Position numbers and translations under genes: made by a program. Below are positions 13,225 through 21,712 of a stretch of 26,891 bases of DNA, one piece after another. The notes under the pieces were generated by a model. It did not search any database and was not told the DNA's origin. It saw only the letters and a program-made list of their open reading frames with translations. The first letter of the stretch is position 1. The number at the start of each line of letters is the position of its first letter. Location: positions 1 through 26,891 of the forward strand of contig JABZIV010000028.1 in NCBI GenBank assembly GCA_015258095.1, read 5' to 3'. The DNA comes from Lachnospiraceae bacterium. GTDB lineage: Bacteria; Bacillota; Clostridia; Lachnospirales; Lachnospiraceae.

Positions 13225-16200
13225 CTATAGGAATTTCAAGGATTTTGCCTTCTCTTTGATATTTTCTTTCCCAAAGAACAGTTCCAGATCTTCCTTCGTT
13301 CTTTCATCCATTCGAATGGAGAACTCTCTCGGAAGATGCTTCACCGCTTTTTCTTCTTTCAGAAAGAGAATCACTTCCGTGTCTCCGGGACGCTCCTTCA
13401 AAATATGACGGAGTTCCTCCTCTTTCTCTTCGTAAGCCTTCTTATTGGCAAATTGAATCCAAATTTCTTTCGGCAAATTTTCAAAGGCTATAATACGCTC
13501 GGCAATCAGCTTGGCTTCTCCTTCATCCTTCTTTTGGATTCTTCCTTTCACAAAGAGCTTTCGGTCTTCTTCCAGAAACTCCTTCGCACTTTCAAATACC
13601 TTCGGAAAGGCCACCACCTCGACTGCGCCGCTGTTGTCTTCCAGAGTCAGAAACGCCATCATATCATTCTTCTTCGTAATCCGCTTATTGATTCCCGTAA
13701 GGATTCCCCCCACAATGCAGAGTTCATCATCCTTCACGCCTTCTTCCTTCTGCATTTCCTGCGCTTCTTCGGAAAAATCCCGCATCTTTCTGGTACAAAG
13801 CGCTTTCAGAAGATTTTTATCTCCATCCAGAGGGTGCCCTGAAAGATACACGCCAAGGGCATCTTTCTCATTTCGAAGGAGTTCTGCTTTCGGAAATTCC
13901 GGAAGGTCCGGAAAACGGAGGGCAAACTCCGTTTTTTCTACCGCATCTTCTCCAAAAAGATCCATAAGACTCATCTGTCCCGGAATCGTGTTTTGCTTTC
14001 CCTTCTGGGCTTTTTCCAAAACCTCCGAAAGCATGACAATCTTCTCTCTGCGATTCCCTTCCAAACTGTCTAGAGCTCCCGCATAAATAAAGGATTCCAT
14101 CGCCCTTCGATTCAGTCTGCGCTGACTCATACGCAGAACAAAATCTTCAAAATCCTTGAACTGTCCTTTCTTCCGCTCGTCCAGAATGACTTCCGCGGCA
14201 CTTCTTCCCACTCCTTTAACCGCGGACAGGCCATAGCGTATTTCCTTCCCTTTTACCGAAAATCCGACTTCCGCTTCATTAATATCCGGCGCTAAAATCG
14301 GAATTCCTTCTTCCCTCGCCACTTCGATATACTCTGCTGTTTTCACGGAATTGTCCATGAAAGAACTCATCGTCGCAGCATAAAATTCCGGCGCATAATA
14401 GCACTTCAGAAAAGCGGTCTGATAGGAAAGCAAAGCATAGCTCACCGCATGAGACTTGTTGAAGGCATAGTTGGCAAAATCAATCATCTTATCATAAATT
14501 CGATTTGCCACTTCTTCCGAAATTCCTTTCGAAAGGCAGCCGTAAATACCCTCTTTCTGATTGCCATAAACGAAATTCTGTCTCTCCTTCTCCATGACAC
14601 TGAGCTTCTTCTTACTCATGGCACGGCGCAGGAGATCCGAGCGCCCCATCGTAAATCCCGCAAGATCACGCACAATCTGCATAACCTGCTCCTGGTAGAC
14701 GATTACCCCGTAAGTATTCTTCAGAATCGGCTCCATTTCCGGACAATCATACTGCACCCGGTCCTGATTTTTCTTGCCGGCAATATAATCCGGAATGAAA
14801 TCCATGGGTCCCGGCCGATACAAGGCGACACCGGCAATAATATCATCCAGGGAAGAGGGCTGCAAACGCTTCATAAAGTTCACCATTCCGGAAGATTCAA
14901 GCTGAAACACCCCTGCACAATCCCCGCGGGAAAGCATCTTGTAGACTTCTTCATCACTGTAGTCCAGCTTCTCGAGATCGATCTTCACCCCTCTGTTCTT
15001 CTCCACAAAGCGGATGGCATCCTGGATGACTGTCAAAGTCCGGAGTCCCAGAAAATCCATCTTTAAGAGGCCCAATTCTTCAATGGTCGTCATGGTGAAC
15101 TGGGTCGTCACCGAACCGTCCTGCGCTCTTGCCAGCGGAACATAGTCCGATACCGGACTGCCCGCAATCACAACACCGGCTGCATGCATGGAACTGTGTC
15201 TTGGAAGACCTTCCAGACGAAGACACAAATCCAGTAAATTCTTCGTTTCCTCCTCTCCGTCGTAAAGCGATTTCAGTTCCTTACTCATGGACAGCGCCTT
15301 CTCGAGCGTCATATTCAACTCCGCCGGCACCAGCTTGGCAAGCTGATCGCACTTCGCATAGGGAATATCCAGGACTCTCCCTACATCCCGTATCACTCCA
15401 CGTGCCGCCAACGTACCGAACGTAATAATCTGACTAACCTGTTCTTTTCCATATTTTCTCCCTACATAGTCAATGACTTCCTGTCTTCTTTCATACTCGA
15501 AGTCCACGTCTATATCGGGCATGGTGACTCTCTCCGGGTTTAAAAATCGTTCAAAAAGAAGCTGGTGCCGAATCGGGTCAACATCCGTAATCCCTATTGC
15601 ATACGCCACGATAGAGCCTGCTGCCGACCCTCTCCCCGGTCCTACGGCAATGCCGTTCGTTTTTGCAAAATTAATATAGTCCCAAACCACCAGAAAATAA
15701 TCGACGAAGCCCATAGAGCGGATGATGTTCAGTTCGTAGTCCAGTCTTTCCCTGTATTTCTCCGCCTCCGCACCGTATCTTTTTTCCAGCCCTTTCAGAC
15801 AAAGATCTACCAGATAACTGTCCGAACTATACCCTTCCGGTACCGCATACTTCGGAAGATGATATTCCCCGAAACGAATCTCCACCTGACAGCGCTTGGC
15901 TATTTTTTCCGTATTCTCGAGCGCTTCTTCGTAAGGAAAGAGGGTTCGCATCTCTTCCTCACTTTTAATATAGAACTGTCCTCCGGGGTAGCGCATCCTG
16001 TCCTCATCCTGCAACTTCTTTCCGGTCTGCAAGCAGAGAAGGATATCGTGCGGTTTCGCATCTTCTTTGTAGGTATAGTGAATATCGTTCGTCACAACGA
16101 GCGGAATCCCCGTTTCTTCGTGCAATCTCCGCATCCCCTGGTTCACGAGCTTCTGCTCCGGATAGCCATGATCCTGCATCTCCAGAAAGAAATTTCCTTT

Positions 16201-16698
16201 GCCGAAGATGCCTTCATAGTGAAGCGCCGCTTCTTTCGCCTTCTCATAGTTCCCCTCGCGAAGTGCTCTGGAAACTTCCCCCGCAAGACAGGCGGATAAT
16301 GCAATAATTCCCTCATGGTACTTCTCCAGTACCGCGTAATCCACCCTCGGTTTATAGTAATACCCTTCGGTAAAGCCCAGGGAAACCAGTTTCATGAGAT
16401 TGTGAAATCCGGTCTCATTTTCCGCAAGAAGTACCAGATGAAAATACCGCGCTTCTCCCTTCTGCACGCTTTTCTCTTCCATGTGTTCCGTAAGATAAAT
16501 TTCAGACCCCAGAATCGGATGAATGCCCTGCTTTTTGGCTTCCTTATAAAAATCGATAACGCCATACATCACGCCATGATCCGTAAGCGCACAGGAATCC
16601 ATGCCGAGTTCTTTGATCCGGGCAATCATCTCCGGAATCTTCCCCGCACCGTCCAACAAACTATAGCTACTGTGTACATGTAAATGGGTAAATGCCAT
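13225..16698 (-). CDS. dnaE: DNA polymerase III alpha subunit (DnaE)
   Basis: This is the replicative C-family polymerase subunit, 1157 aa. The N-terminal PHP domain (about 1-270) begins THLHVHSSYSLLDG with the metal-binding HxH and has CALTDHG. The palm contains GPGRGSAAGS and the catalytic Asp motif PDIDVDFEYERR (about residue 392), followed by the fingers. A helix-hairpin-helix region (YGLSAVKGVGRSAAEVI, about 830) and an OB-fold (about 1000-1080, FLTLEDNSGAVEVVAFP) lie toward the C-terminus. The order PHP-polymerase-HhH-OB, with no exonuclease domain, is DnaE1-like. The start follows GAGGAAG. It lies downstream of a strong hairpin that ends the HPr gene unit. Confidence 0.97.
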   Translation of the reverse strand: MAFTHLHVHSSYSLLDGAGKIPEMIARIKELGMDSCALTDHGVMYGVIDFYKEAKKQGIHPILGSEIYLTEHMEEKSVQKGEARYFHLVLLAENETGFHNLMKLVSLGFTEGYYYKPRVDYAVLEKYHEGIIALSACLAGEVSRALREGNYEKAKEAALHYEGIFGKGNFFLEMQDHGYPEQKLVNQGMRRLHEETGIPLVVTNDIHYTYKEDAKPHDILLCLQTGKKLQDEDRMRYPGGQFYIKSEEEMRTLFPYEEALENTEKIAKRCQVEIRFGEYHLPKYAVPEGYSSDSYLVDLCLKGLEKRYGAEAEKYRERLDYELNIIRSMGFVDYFLVVWDYINFAKTNGIAVGPGRGSAAGSIVAYAIGITDVDPIRHQLLFERFLNPERVTMPDIDVDFEYERRQEVIDYVGRKYGKEQVSQIITFGTLAARGVIRDVGRVLDIPYAKCDQLAKLVPAELNMTLEKALSMSKELKSLYDGEEETKNLLDLCLRLEGLPRHSSMHAAGVVIAGSPVSDYVPLARAQDGSVTTQFTMTTIEELGLLKMDFLGLRTLTVIQDAIRFVEKNRGVKIDLEKLDYSDEEVYKMLSRGDCAGVFQLESSGMVNFMKRLQPSSLDDIIAGVALYRPGPMDFIPDYIAGKKNQDRVQYDCPEMEPILKNTYGVIVYQEQVMQIVRDLAGFTMGRSDLLRRAMSKKKLSVMEKERQNFVYGNQKEGIYGCLSKGISEEVANRIYDKMIDFANYAFNKSHAVSYALLSYQTAFLKCYYAPEFYAATMSSFMDNSVKTAEYIEVAREEGIPILAPDINEAEVGFSVKGKEIRYGLSAVKGVGRSAAEVILDERKKGQFKDFEDFVLRMSQRRLNRRAMESFIYAGALDSLEGNRREKIVMLSEVLEKAQKGKQNTIPGQMSLMDLFGEDAVEKTEFALRFPDLPEFPKAELLRNEKDALGVYLSGHPLDGDKNLLKALCTRKMRDFSEEAQEMQKEEGVKDDELCIVGGILTGINKRITKKNDMMAFLTLEDNSGAVEVVAFPKVFESAKEFLEEDRKLFVKGRIQKKDEGEAKLIAERIIAFENLPKEIWIQFANKKAYEEKEEELRHILKERPGDTEVILFLKEEKAVKHLPREFSIRMDERTKEDLELFFGKENIKEKAKSLKFL

Positions 16699-16737
16699 AT
16701 CTTCCTCTATCTCTTCCGTCCAGCGCTTTGTACTAAA

Positions 16738-16775
16738 GGAAGGGCTTTCGAGACATCTTCCCCGAAAGCCCTTCC
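16738..16775 (-). terminator. Long perfect hairpin between the HPr-like gene and dnaE
   Basis: A 13-bp perfect stem (GGAAGGGCTTTCG and its complement) encloses a 12-nt loop. The following bases on the minus strand (CTTTAGT) are a poor T run, so it may be a weak terminator or an RNA-stabilising or processing element. Only 39 bp separate it from the dnaE start. Confidence 0.5.
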
Positions 16776-16915
16776 CCTTACAGCCTATCCTATCCCAAAA
16801 TTTGTACCGAACAAGCCGCTTCTATACATAACGAGTAACTCTCGTCTACCACGCAGCCTCTCGTTCCTTCTCTAAAGAAAAATTCCCGAAAAAGGAAAGC
16901 AAAAGTCCTAGAGAC

Positions 16916-17176
16916 TTAGATAGCTTCCCCGAGAAGATAGTCGCTGATTGCCGTAATCGCTGCGTCCTCATCCTCTCCTTCCGCGGAAACATAAAGTTCT
17001 GAGCCGTTATTCAAACCGAGTGCCATCATGCCCATAATAGACTTTGCATTCACTCTCCGGCTTCCTTCCGACATATAAATTCTGGACTGAAAGCGGCTGG
17101 CAATCTGCACGAGCATTGCTACAGGATGATCCTCCGCGTTCTTTGGTAAGTTTACCGTGATGTTATTGTCTTTCAT
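16916..17176 (-). CDS. HPr-like protein lacking His15 (Crh-like)
   Basis: An 86-aa HPr fold. The regulatory site VNAKSIMGMM is intact with Ser at residue 46, the target of HPr kinase. The phosphotransfer site is lost: where HPr has H15-A-R-P18, this protein has E15-D-H-P18. It therefore cannot accept phosphate from enzyme I by the usual route. B. subtilis Crh is similar (Gln at 15, Ser46 kept) and is likewise encoded next to whiA. The inferred role is as a carbon-catabolite signalling partner of CcpA or another target, controlled by the hprK product of this same cluster. The start is ATG after GGGAGG at slightly long spacing. A true PTS HPr should be elsewhere in the genome. Confidence 0.88.
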   Translation of the reverse strand: MKDNNITVNLPKNAEDHPVAMLVQIASRFQSRIYMSEGSRRVNAKSIMGMMALGLNNGSELYVSAEGEDEDAAITAISDYLLGEAI

Positions 17177-17233
17177 GTTATCATGCCTCCCTATTCATCG
17201 AGTATCCCAAATGCAGCGTGATTTCTTGCCGTC

Positions 17234-17935
17234 CTACCGGGAAAACTCCTCCTGAAGTCCTTTTGCTATCTTCGCCAATTTACGCAGTCGATGATTTACC
17301 CCGCTTTTACTAATGGGCGTAATCAGACCCTGTGAAAGCTCTTCCAGGGATGCATCGGGATTCCGTAAACGCTGTTCAGCAATCTCTCTTAATCCGGGTT
17401 CAATTTGGTCTAATCCAATGAGTTCTTTAATAAGAAGAATATCCTCTTGCTGCTTTACACTCGCCTTTACCGTACGATTGATGTTTGCCGCTTCAAAGTT
17501 CACCCTGCGGTTCACATTCTCGCTCACTTCCTTCAATATCCGGGCATTCTCAAACTCCATCAGGCTCTCGAATGCACCTAGAAGTTTCAAAACATCCGCG
17601 ATATCTCCTGCATCCTTCAAGTATAAGATGGAATTCTTTCCCCGTGTCCCATGCTTTACCTGAATCGAAAAGCGGTTCAGAATCGATACAATCCGCTCTT
17701 CCTCTTCCTCAGTTCCGGGTAAAAATTCCAGATGATACTCTTTCATCGGATCGGTTACAGAAGCTCCGGCAAGAAAAAAATGTCTCAGTTCTTCCTTGCT
17801 TTTCTCCTTATCATCTTTTTTCATATTAAAGGTTTTTCTATCCAGTGTAAAGTCAATTCTTGCCAGTTCCGCTCTGACTCTCCTTGTGAAAGACGGTTTT
17901 TTCACCTCAGTTTCTTTTTTCTTATTTCTATTCAC
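17234..17935 (-). CDS. whiA: WhiA-like DNA-binding regulator, shortened N-terminal domain
   Basis: WhiA proteins combine a LAGLIDADG-endonuclease-like domain with a C-terminal HTH and affect division, chromosome segregation or sporulation-type development. This copy is 233 aa, against about 310-325 usually. Residues 15-26 (SFTRRVRAELAR) fit the very start of WhiA. The protein then jumps to LRHFFLAGASVTDPMKEYHLEF, the second repeat of the LAGLIDADG fold, so about 80 residues covering the first repeat are missing. The C-terminal part (FEAANINRTVKASVKQQEDI, and SKSGVNHRLRKLAKIA) is intact. The start is a GTG at 17935 with a poor ribosome binding site; no alternative start restores the missing part. 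It lies 74 bp after rapZ, without yvcK between. Confidence 0.88.
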   Translation of the reverse strand: MNRNKKKETEVKKPSFTRRVRAELARIDFTLDRKTFNMKKDDKEKSKEELRHFFLAGASVTDPMKEYHLEFLPGTEEEEERIVSILNRFSIQVKHGTRGKNSILYLKDAGDIADVLKLLGAFESLMEFENARILKEVSENVNRRVNFEAANINRTVKASVKQQEDILLIKELIGLDQIEPGLREIAEQRLRNPDASLEELSQGLITPISKSGVNHRLRKLAKIAKGLQEEFSR

Positions 17936-18009
17936 TGTGCACTTTGTCCTGTTATATTTTTTAACTAATTTAATAATTTTGACAGTTTTCCCGATTTAAT
18001 CTGTTCATA

Positions 18010-18894
18010 TTATTTATTTATATCTCTATGGTCCAGATTTAAGCCAATGTTTCCAAATTCTTTTAGAGATTGATACAATTTTTCGCTGATTGTCACAGAA
18101 CGATGCTTTCCGCCGGTACAGGCAATCCCGATAACCAACTGGTTTTTTCCTTCCGCAATATAAAGAGGGAGCAAAAAGTGAAATAAGTCTTCCAATTTTG
18201 TCAGAAAACGCTCCGCGTTTCCATCCTGAAAAACAAAGTCCTGAATCTCTTTTTCAAGACCGGTATGGTTTCGCAGTGCACTGTCATAATACGGATTCGG
18301 TAAAAAACGTACATCAAATAGAAGATCCAGGTCCTCGGGCAAACCATACTTAAAACCGAAGGAAACAATATTGACTTGCAGATTTTTATATTCTCTATCT
18401 TCCACAAAGATAGAAAAGAGCTGTCTCCGGAGGTCTCTCGTAAGCAGTTTCGACGTATCGATGATGATATCGGCGTGTTCCCGCAGAAAGGCGAGCTTCT
18501 TCCTCTCTAAAGCAATACCGGTTTCAATCCGCCCTTCCTTTGCCAGAGGATGTGCACGACGCGTTTCCTTATAGCGCTGAATCAGGACATCATCTCTCGC
18601 ATCCAGAAAAACGATGGTAAACGGAATCTGCGCTTCTTCTTCCCAATACTGTAATCTCTCGGAAATTCGATCCAGATCCTGAATATTTCTACTGTCAATA
18701 CCGAGCGCAACTCGCTCTCTTTTTTTACTCTGCAAAAAAAGCTCGATAAACTTATCCAATAAAGCGACCGGTAAATTATCGATGCAATTAAAGCCGAAAT
18801 CTTCCAGATTTTTTAAGGCAATGGTTTTCCCGGCGCCGCTCATCCCGGTAAGAATCAAAAATGTCGTTGCACTCTTCGCTAAAACTTCCCCCAC
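18010..18894 (-). CDS. rapZ: RapZ/YvcJ family nucleotide-binding protein
   Basis: This 294-aa protein has a P-loop GMSGAGKT (17-24) and the conserved C-terminal domain with DLLFDVRFLPNPYYD and GIACTGGKHRSVTI. E. coli RapZ is an RNA-binding adaptor for glmZ decay; B. subtilis YvcJ hydrolyses nucleotides and affects competence. Which role applies here is unknown. The start is GTG 18894, inside the end of murB (16-bp overlap), with GAGGTGAAG as ribosome binding site, implying translational coupling to murB. Its place between murB and whiA matches Clostridia. Confidence 0.95.
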   Translation of the reverse strand: MGEVLAKSATTFLILTGMSGAGKTIALKNLEDFGFNCIDNLPVALLDKFIELFLQSKKRERVALGIDSRNIQDLDRISERLQYWEEEAQIPFTIVFLDARDDVLIQRYKETRRAHPLAKEGRIETGIALERKKLAFLREHADIIIDTSKLLTRDLRRQLFSIFVEDREYKNLQVNIVSFGFKYGLPEDLDLLFDVRFLPNPYYDSALRNHTGLEKEIQDFVFQDGNAERFLTKLEDLFHFLLPLYIAEGKNQLVIGIACTGGKHRSVTISEKLYQSLKEFGNIGLNLDHRDINK

Positions 18895-19760
18895 AACTTC
18901 ACCTCGGGTTCCAATTGAACGCCCTCTTTCTCTTTTACAATCCGAATCACTTCCAAAATCACCGTATAAATGTTTTTTGCGCTCGCGTTGCCCAGATTCA
19001 CCACAAAACCGCAGTGCTTTTCGGAAACTCCCGCATTCTCTATCTGAAATCCTCTGAGTCCTGCGTGTTCTATCAAACGGGAAGCGTAATCTCCCTCCGG
19101 CCTTTTAAAGGTTGACCCTGCGGACGGAAGCTCTAAAGGCTGCTTCTCCGCTCTTCTTAGTCGATACTCTTCCATCTTCTCGTGAATCGCTTTCTTCTCG
19201 CCTTTTTTCAAAAGAAAGGTCGCAGAAAGACAAACCATGCCGTCCGTCACCGCGGAATGCCGATAAGAGAAGTCCATCTCCCTGTTCTCCATGGACAGAA
19301 TCTCCCCCTCTGCCGTACAGAACTGTCCCCTTAGAAATACATCTTTTATTTCCGCGTTGTAGGCACCGGCATTCATTTTTACGGCACCACCCACCGTACC
19401 CGGAATCCCGGATAAGGGTTCCATCCCGCTGTATCCCTTCTCTTCCGCAAACTTTGCAAGTGCATAGAGGGTCGTCCCCGAAAGCGCGGTAAAGCAAGCT
19501 TCCTCTGTCTCCCTATTCTCTTCATATTGCACTCCGGAAAGATTCTCCCGAAGAAGGATGACCGGATCCCGTAAACCGTCGTCCGAAATCAGCAAATTGG
19601 AACCTTTCCCCAGTATATAGTAGTCTCTTCCCTCTTTTCGGAATGCTTTTAGTAGACCCTGCACTTCTTCGACAGAATGCGGAATATAAAGATCATCCGC
19701 TTTTCCTCCGGCAAAAAAACTGCAATATTCCTTCATATCCTTTCCATGAAAATGTTCCAT
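18879..19760 (-). CDS. murB: UDP-N-acetylenolpyruvoylglucosamine reductase
   Basis: MurB is the FAD enzyme that reduces UDP-GlcNAc-enolpyruvate to UDP-MurNAc in peptidoglycan synthesis. The 293-aa sequence has the FAD-binding LGKGSNLLISDDGLRD (about 50-65), the substrate region LSGIPGTVGGAVKMNAGAYN (about 120-140), the active-site Ser segment AGSTFKRPEGDYASRLI and the terminal LEPEVKLWG. The ATG directly follows the hprK stop (TAG-ATG), with AGGAAG inside the end of hprK. The 3' end overlaps rapZ. Confidence 0.97.
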   Translation of the reverse strand: MEHFHGKDMKEYCSFFAGGKADDLYIPHSVEEVQGLLKAFRKEGRDYYILGKGSNLLISDDGLRDPVILLRENLSGVQYEENRETEEACFTALSGTTLYALAKFAEEKGYSGMEPLSGIPGTVGGAVKMNAGAYNAEIKDVFLRGQFCTAEGEILSMENREMDFSYRHSAVTDGMVCLSATFLLKKGEKKAIHEKMEEYRLRRAEKQPLELPSAGSTFKRPEGDYASRLIEHAGLRGFQIENAGVSEKHCGFVVNLGNASAKNIYTVILEVIRIVKEKEGVQLEPEVKLWGKF

Positions 19761-20702
19761 CTATACTTCTTCCTGTCTATGCATATTCTTCGTTACTCGT
19801 TCATACAGCACCTGTGCCGCATTGTAGCCCATCTTCTTCGAACGGTTGTTCAGTGCCGCACATTCCACGATAATGGCAACATTTCTTCCCGGGCGAATCG
19901 GAATATCGTAGCTGATGACCTTCTTTCCGAGGTATTCCACATAATTGTCCTTCAGTCCCAGACGGTCATAATCCTTTTCGCTGGACCATTCTGCAAGAGA
20001 AATAACCATATTGATGGTTTGTGTATCCATCACGGATTCCACACCGAACATCTGCTTTACATCGATGATTCCGATTCCCCGTAGCTCGATGAAATGCTTG
20101 GTCACATCCGGTGCAGACCCCACCAGAGACTCGTCTGATACCTTCCGAATCTCGACGACATCATCACTCACCAGACGATGTCCTCTCTTAATGAGCTCCA
20201 GCGCCGCCTCGGACTTTCCGATTCCGCTATCTCCCGTAATCAAAACCCCTTCTCCGTATACGTCTACCAAAACACCGTGGACGGTAATCATCGGCGCCAT
20301 CTTTACTTTTAACCAACGGATAATTTCTCCCTCGAGTTCCGTAGTGGGACGTGAACTCGAAAGAAGGGGAATTCCCGCTTCTTCGCACGCAGAAATCATA
20401 CAGGAATCCGGTTCAATATCCCTCGCATAAATAATACAGGGAATGGGATATTTCGTGATTTCCGCATAGCGTGCTCTCCGCATCGGCCGATCCATCGTCA
20501 TCAGAAAAGCCGTCTCTACATTGCCGATAATCTGCACTCGTTCCGAATCAAACTGATCGAAAAAACCTGCAAGCTGGAGCGCAGGCCGATTCACATCCGG
20601 AATCGTCATATACACCTTATCCGTCTCTATCCCCGGTGTCAAATTCTTCAGTCCTTCCTTCTCAATAAGCTCAGAAACACTGACTTTCTCCGCACTTTTC
20701 AT
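19761..20702 (-). CDS. hprK: HPr kinase/phosphorylase
   Basis: This bifunctional enzyme phosphorylates and dephosphorylates Ser46 of HPr and Crh, the central switch of carbon catabolite repression in Firmicutes. The 313-aa protein has an N-terminal domain (about 1-130) and a kinase domain with Walker A GDSGIGKS (157-164), the nearby catalytic SDDVVEI (about 179-185) and the family signature ELRGIGIIDVKQMFG. The start ATG follows TAGGAGAGG. It is the first gene of hprK-murB-rapZ-whiA-HPr; the promoter at 20733-20761 overlaps that of divergent murI. Its likely partner in this window is the Ser46-containing Crh-like protein at 16.9-17.2 kb. Confidence 0.97.
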   Translation of the reverse strand: MKSAEKVSVSELIEKEGLKNLTPGIETDKVYMTIPDVNRPALQLAGFFDQFDSERVQIIGNVETAFLMTMDRPMRRARYAEITKYPIPCIIYARDIEPDSCMISACEEAGIPLLSSSRPTTELEGEIIRWLKVKMAPMITVHGVLVDVYGEGVLITGDSGIGKSEAALELIKRGHRLVSDDVVEIRKVSDESLVGSAPDVTKHFIELRGIGIIDVKQMFGVESVMDTQTINMVISLAEWSSEKDYDRLGLKDNYVEYLGKKVISYDIPIRPGRNVAIIVECAALNNRSKKMGYNAAQVLYERVTKNMHRQEEV

Positions 20703-20732
20703 CTGCCTCTCCTATCTCTTTTTTTCCCTAAA

Positions 20733-20761
20733 AGTATAGGGTTTAGCCGTCTAAATTGCAA
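20733..20761 (-). promoter_or_regulatory. hprK operon promoter
   Basis: TTGCAA (-35, 20756-20761), 17 nt, TATACT (-10, 20733-20738) on the minus strand, about 30 bp before the hprK ATG. The -35 is self-complementary and is shared with the murI promoter. Confidence 0.65.
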
Positions 20762-20784
20762 TCCTTAAAAAGCTATGCTAGACT
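20756..20784 (+). promoter_or_regulatory. murI promoter sharing its -35 with hprK
   Basis: TTGCAA (20756-20761), 17 nt, TGC-TAGACT (extended -10, hexamer 20779-20784) on the plus strand. The same six base pairs serve both directions, so the two promoters should compete for polymerase. Confidence 0.6.
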
Positions 20785-20814
20785 CTTCCGAAGAAGAAAG
20801 GACGGGCATAACGA

Positions 20815-21597
20815 ATGGAAAATAAAAATGCAAAGGATGACCCTATCGGCATTTTTGATTCGGGAGTAGGCGGTATCAGCGTGCTGAAGGCATTGGAAAA
20901 AGAACTTCCGCACGAAAACTTCCTCTTTTACGGTGACCAAAAAAATGCCCCTTACGGAGAAAAATCGGAAGAGGAAGTGCGCACACTGTCTCTAAACGCC
21001 TATCATTTCCTGAAAGAGAAGAAAGTGAAGGCAACGGTCATCGCCTGTAATACAGCCACTTCTGCCGCAGCTCCTCTCCTTCGGGAAAAGTTTCCGGAAG
21101 ATATCATCATCGGTATGGAGCCTGCCGTAAAACCCGCCGCACTTTCCCATCCCGATAAGAAAAACCGGATTCTTGTCCTGGCTACAGAGAGCACCTTAAA
21201 AGGAGACAGGCTCCACCACTTGATAGAACGGTTAAAAGACGAAGGAGAGTACATTCTGCTCCCCGCACCGGGAATTGTCCGTCTTTTGGAAAGCGGAAAA
21301 GGCTTTGGACAGGAGATGCAGGACTACCTGAAGGAGCTCCTTCACCCTTATACCGAAGGGAGCATCTCTTCCATTGTCCTCGGCTGTACACACTTTCCCT
21401 TTGTAAAAGGAGAAATTCAAAAAGCGCTGGGGTATAAGATTCCCTTCTTTGACGGAAGCGAAGGAACGGCAAAAGAAACCCGTCATCGTTTGGAAGAAAG
21501 GGGGCTTCTCCGGGAAAGCGGAACATCCCGCACGGCTCTTTACAGCAGTAAAGGCGATAGCAGCCTTTTGGAAGCTTTCTATCGCCTTTCGATATGA
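20815..21597 (+). CDS. murI: Glutamate racemase
   Basis: MurI makes D-glutamate for peptidoglycan stem peptides. The 260-aa protein has all family motifs: IGIFDSGVGGISVLK (10-25), YGDQKNAPYG, the first catalytic Cys in ACNTATS (C78), and the second in LGCTHFPF (C191). No cofactor site is expected. ATG 20815 is preceded by AAAGGACGGG at somewhat long spacing. It is divergent from the hprK-murB operon, so two cell-wall precursor genes are controlled from one short intergenic region. It converges with the C69 peptidase gene. Confidence 0.97.
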   Translation: MENKNAKDDPIGIFDSGVGGISVLKALEKELPHENFLFYGDQKNAPYGEKSEEEVRTLSLNAYHFLKEKKVKATVIACNTATSAAAPLLREKFPEDIIIGMEPAVKPAALSHPDKKNRILVLATESTLKGDRLHHLIERLKDEGEYILLPAPGIVRLLESGKGFGQEMQDYLKELLHPYTEGSISSIVLGCTHFPFVKGEIQKALGYKIPFFDGSEGTAKETRHRLEERGLLRESGTSRTALYSSKGDSSLLEAFYRLSI

Positions 21598-21712
21598 TTG
21601 GAAAATCGACTTCTACCATAGGGTCGAGAAATCGCTTTCGATAGGAGGAAAAAATCACCTTATAGAATAGGATAATCCTCATTAGGAACGCTTTTCCTCC
21701 GAAGAAGCATTC

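Noticed and set aside
13336..16683. Several long plus-strand open frames opposite dnaE
   Set aside because: Antisense shadows of a strongly coding gene; no start signals or motifs.
21598..21712. Terminator between convergent murI and the C69 gene
   Set aside because: GGAGGAAAA/TTTTCCTCC arms exist but are about 45 bp apart, and no clean hairpin with T run is seen.
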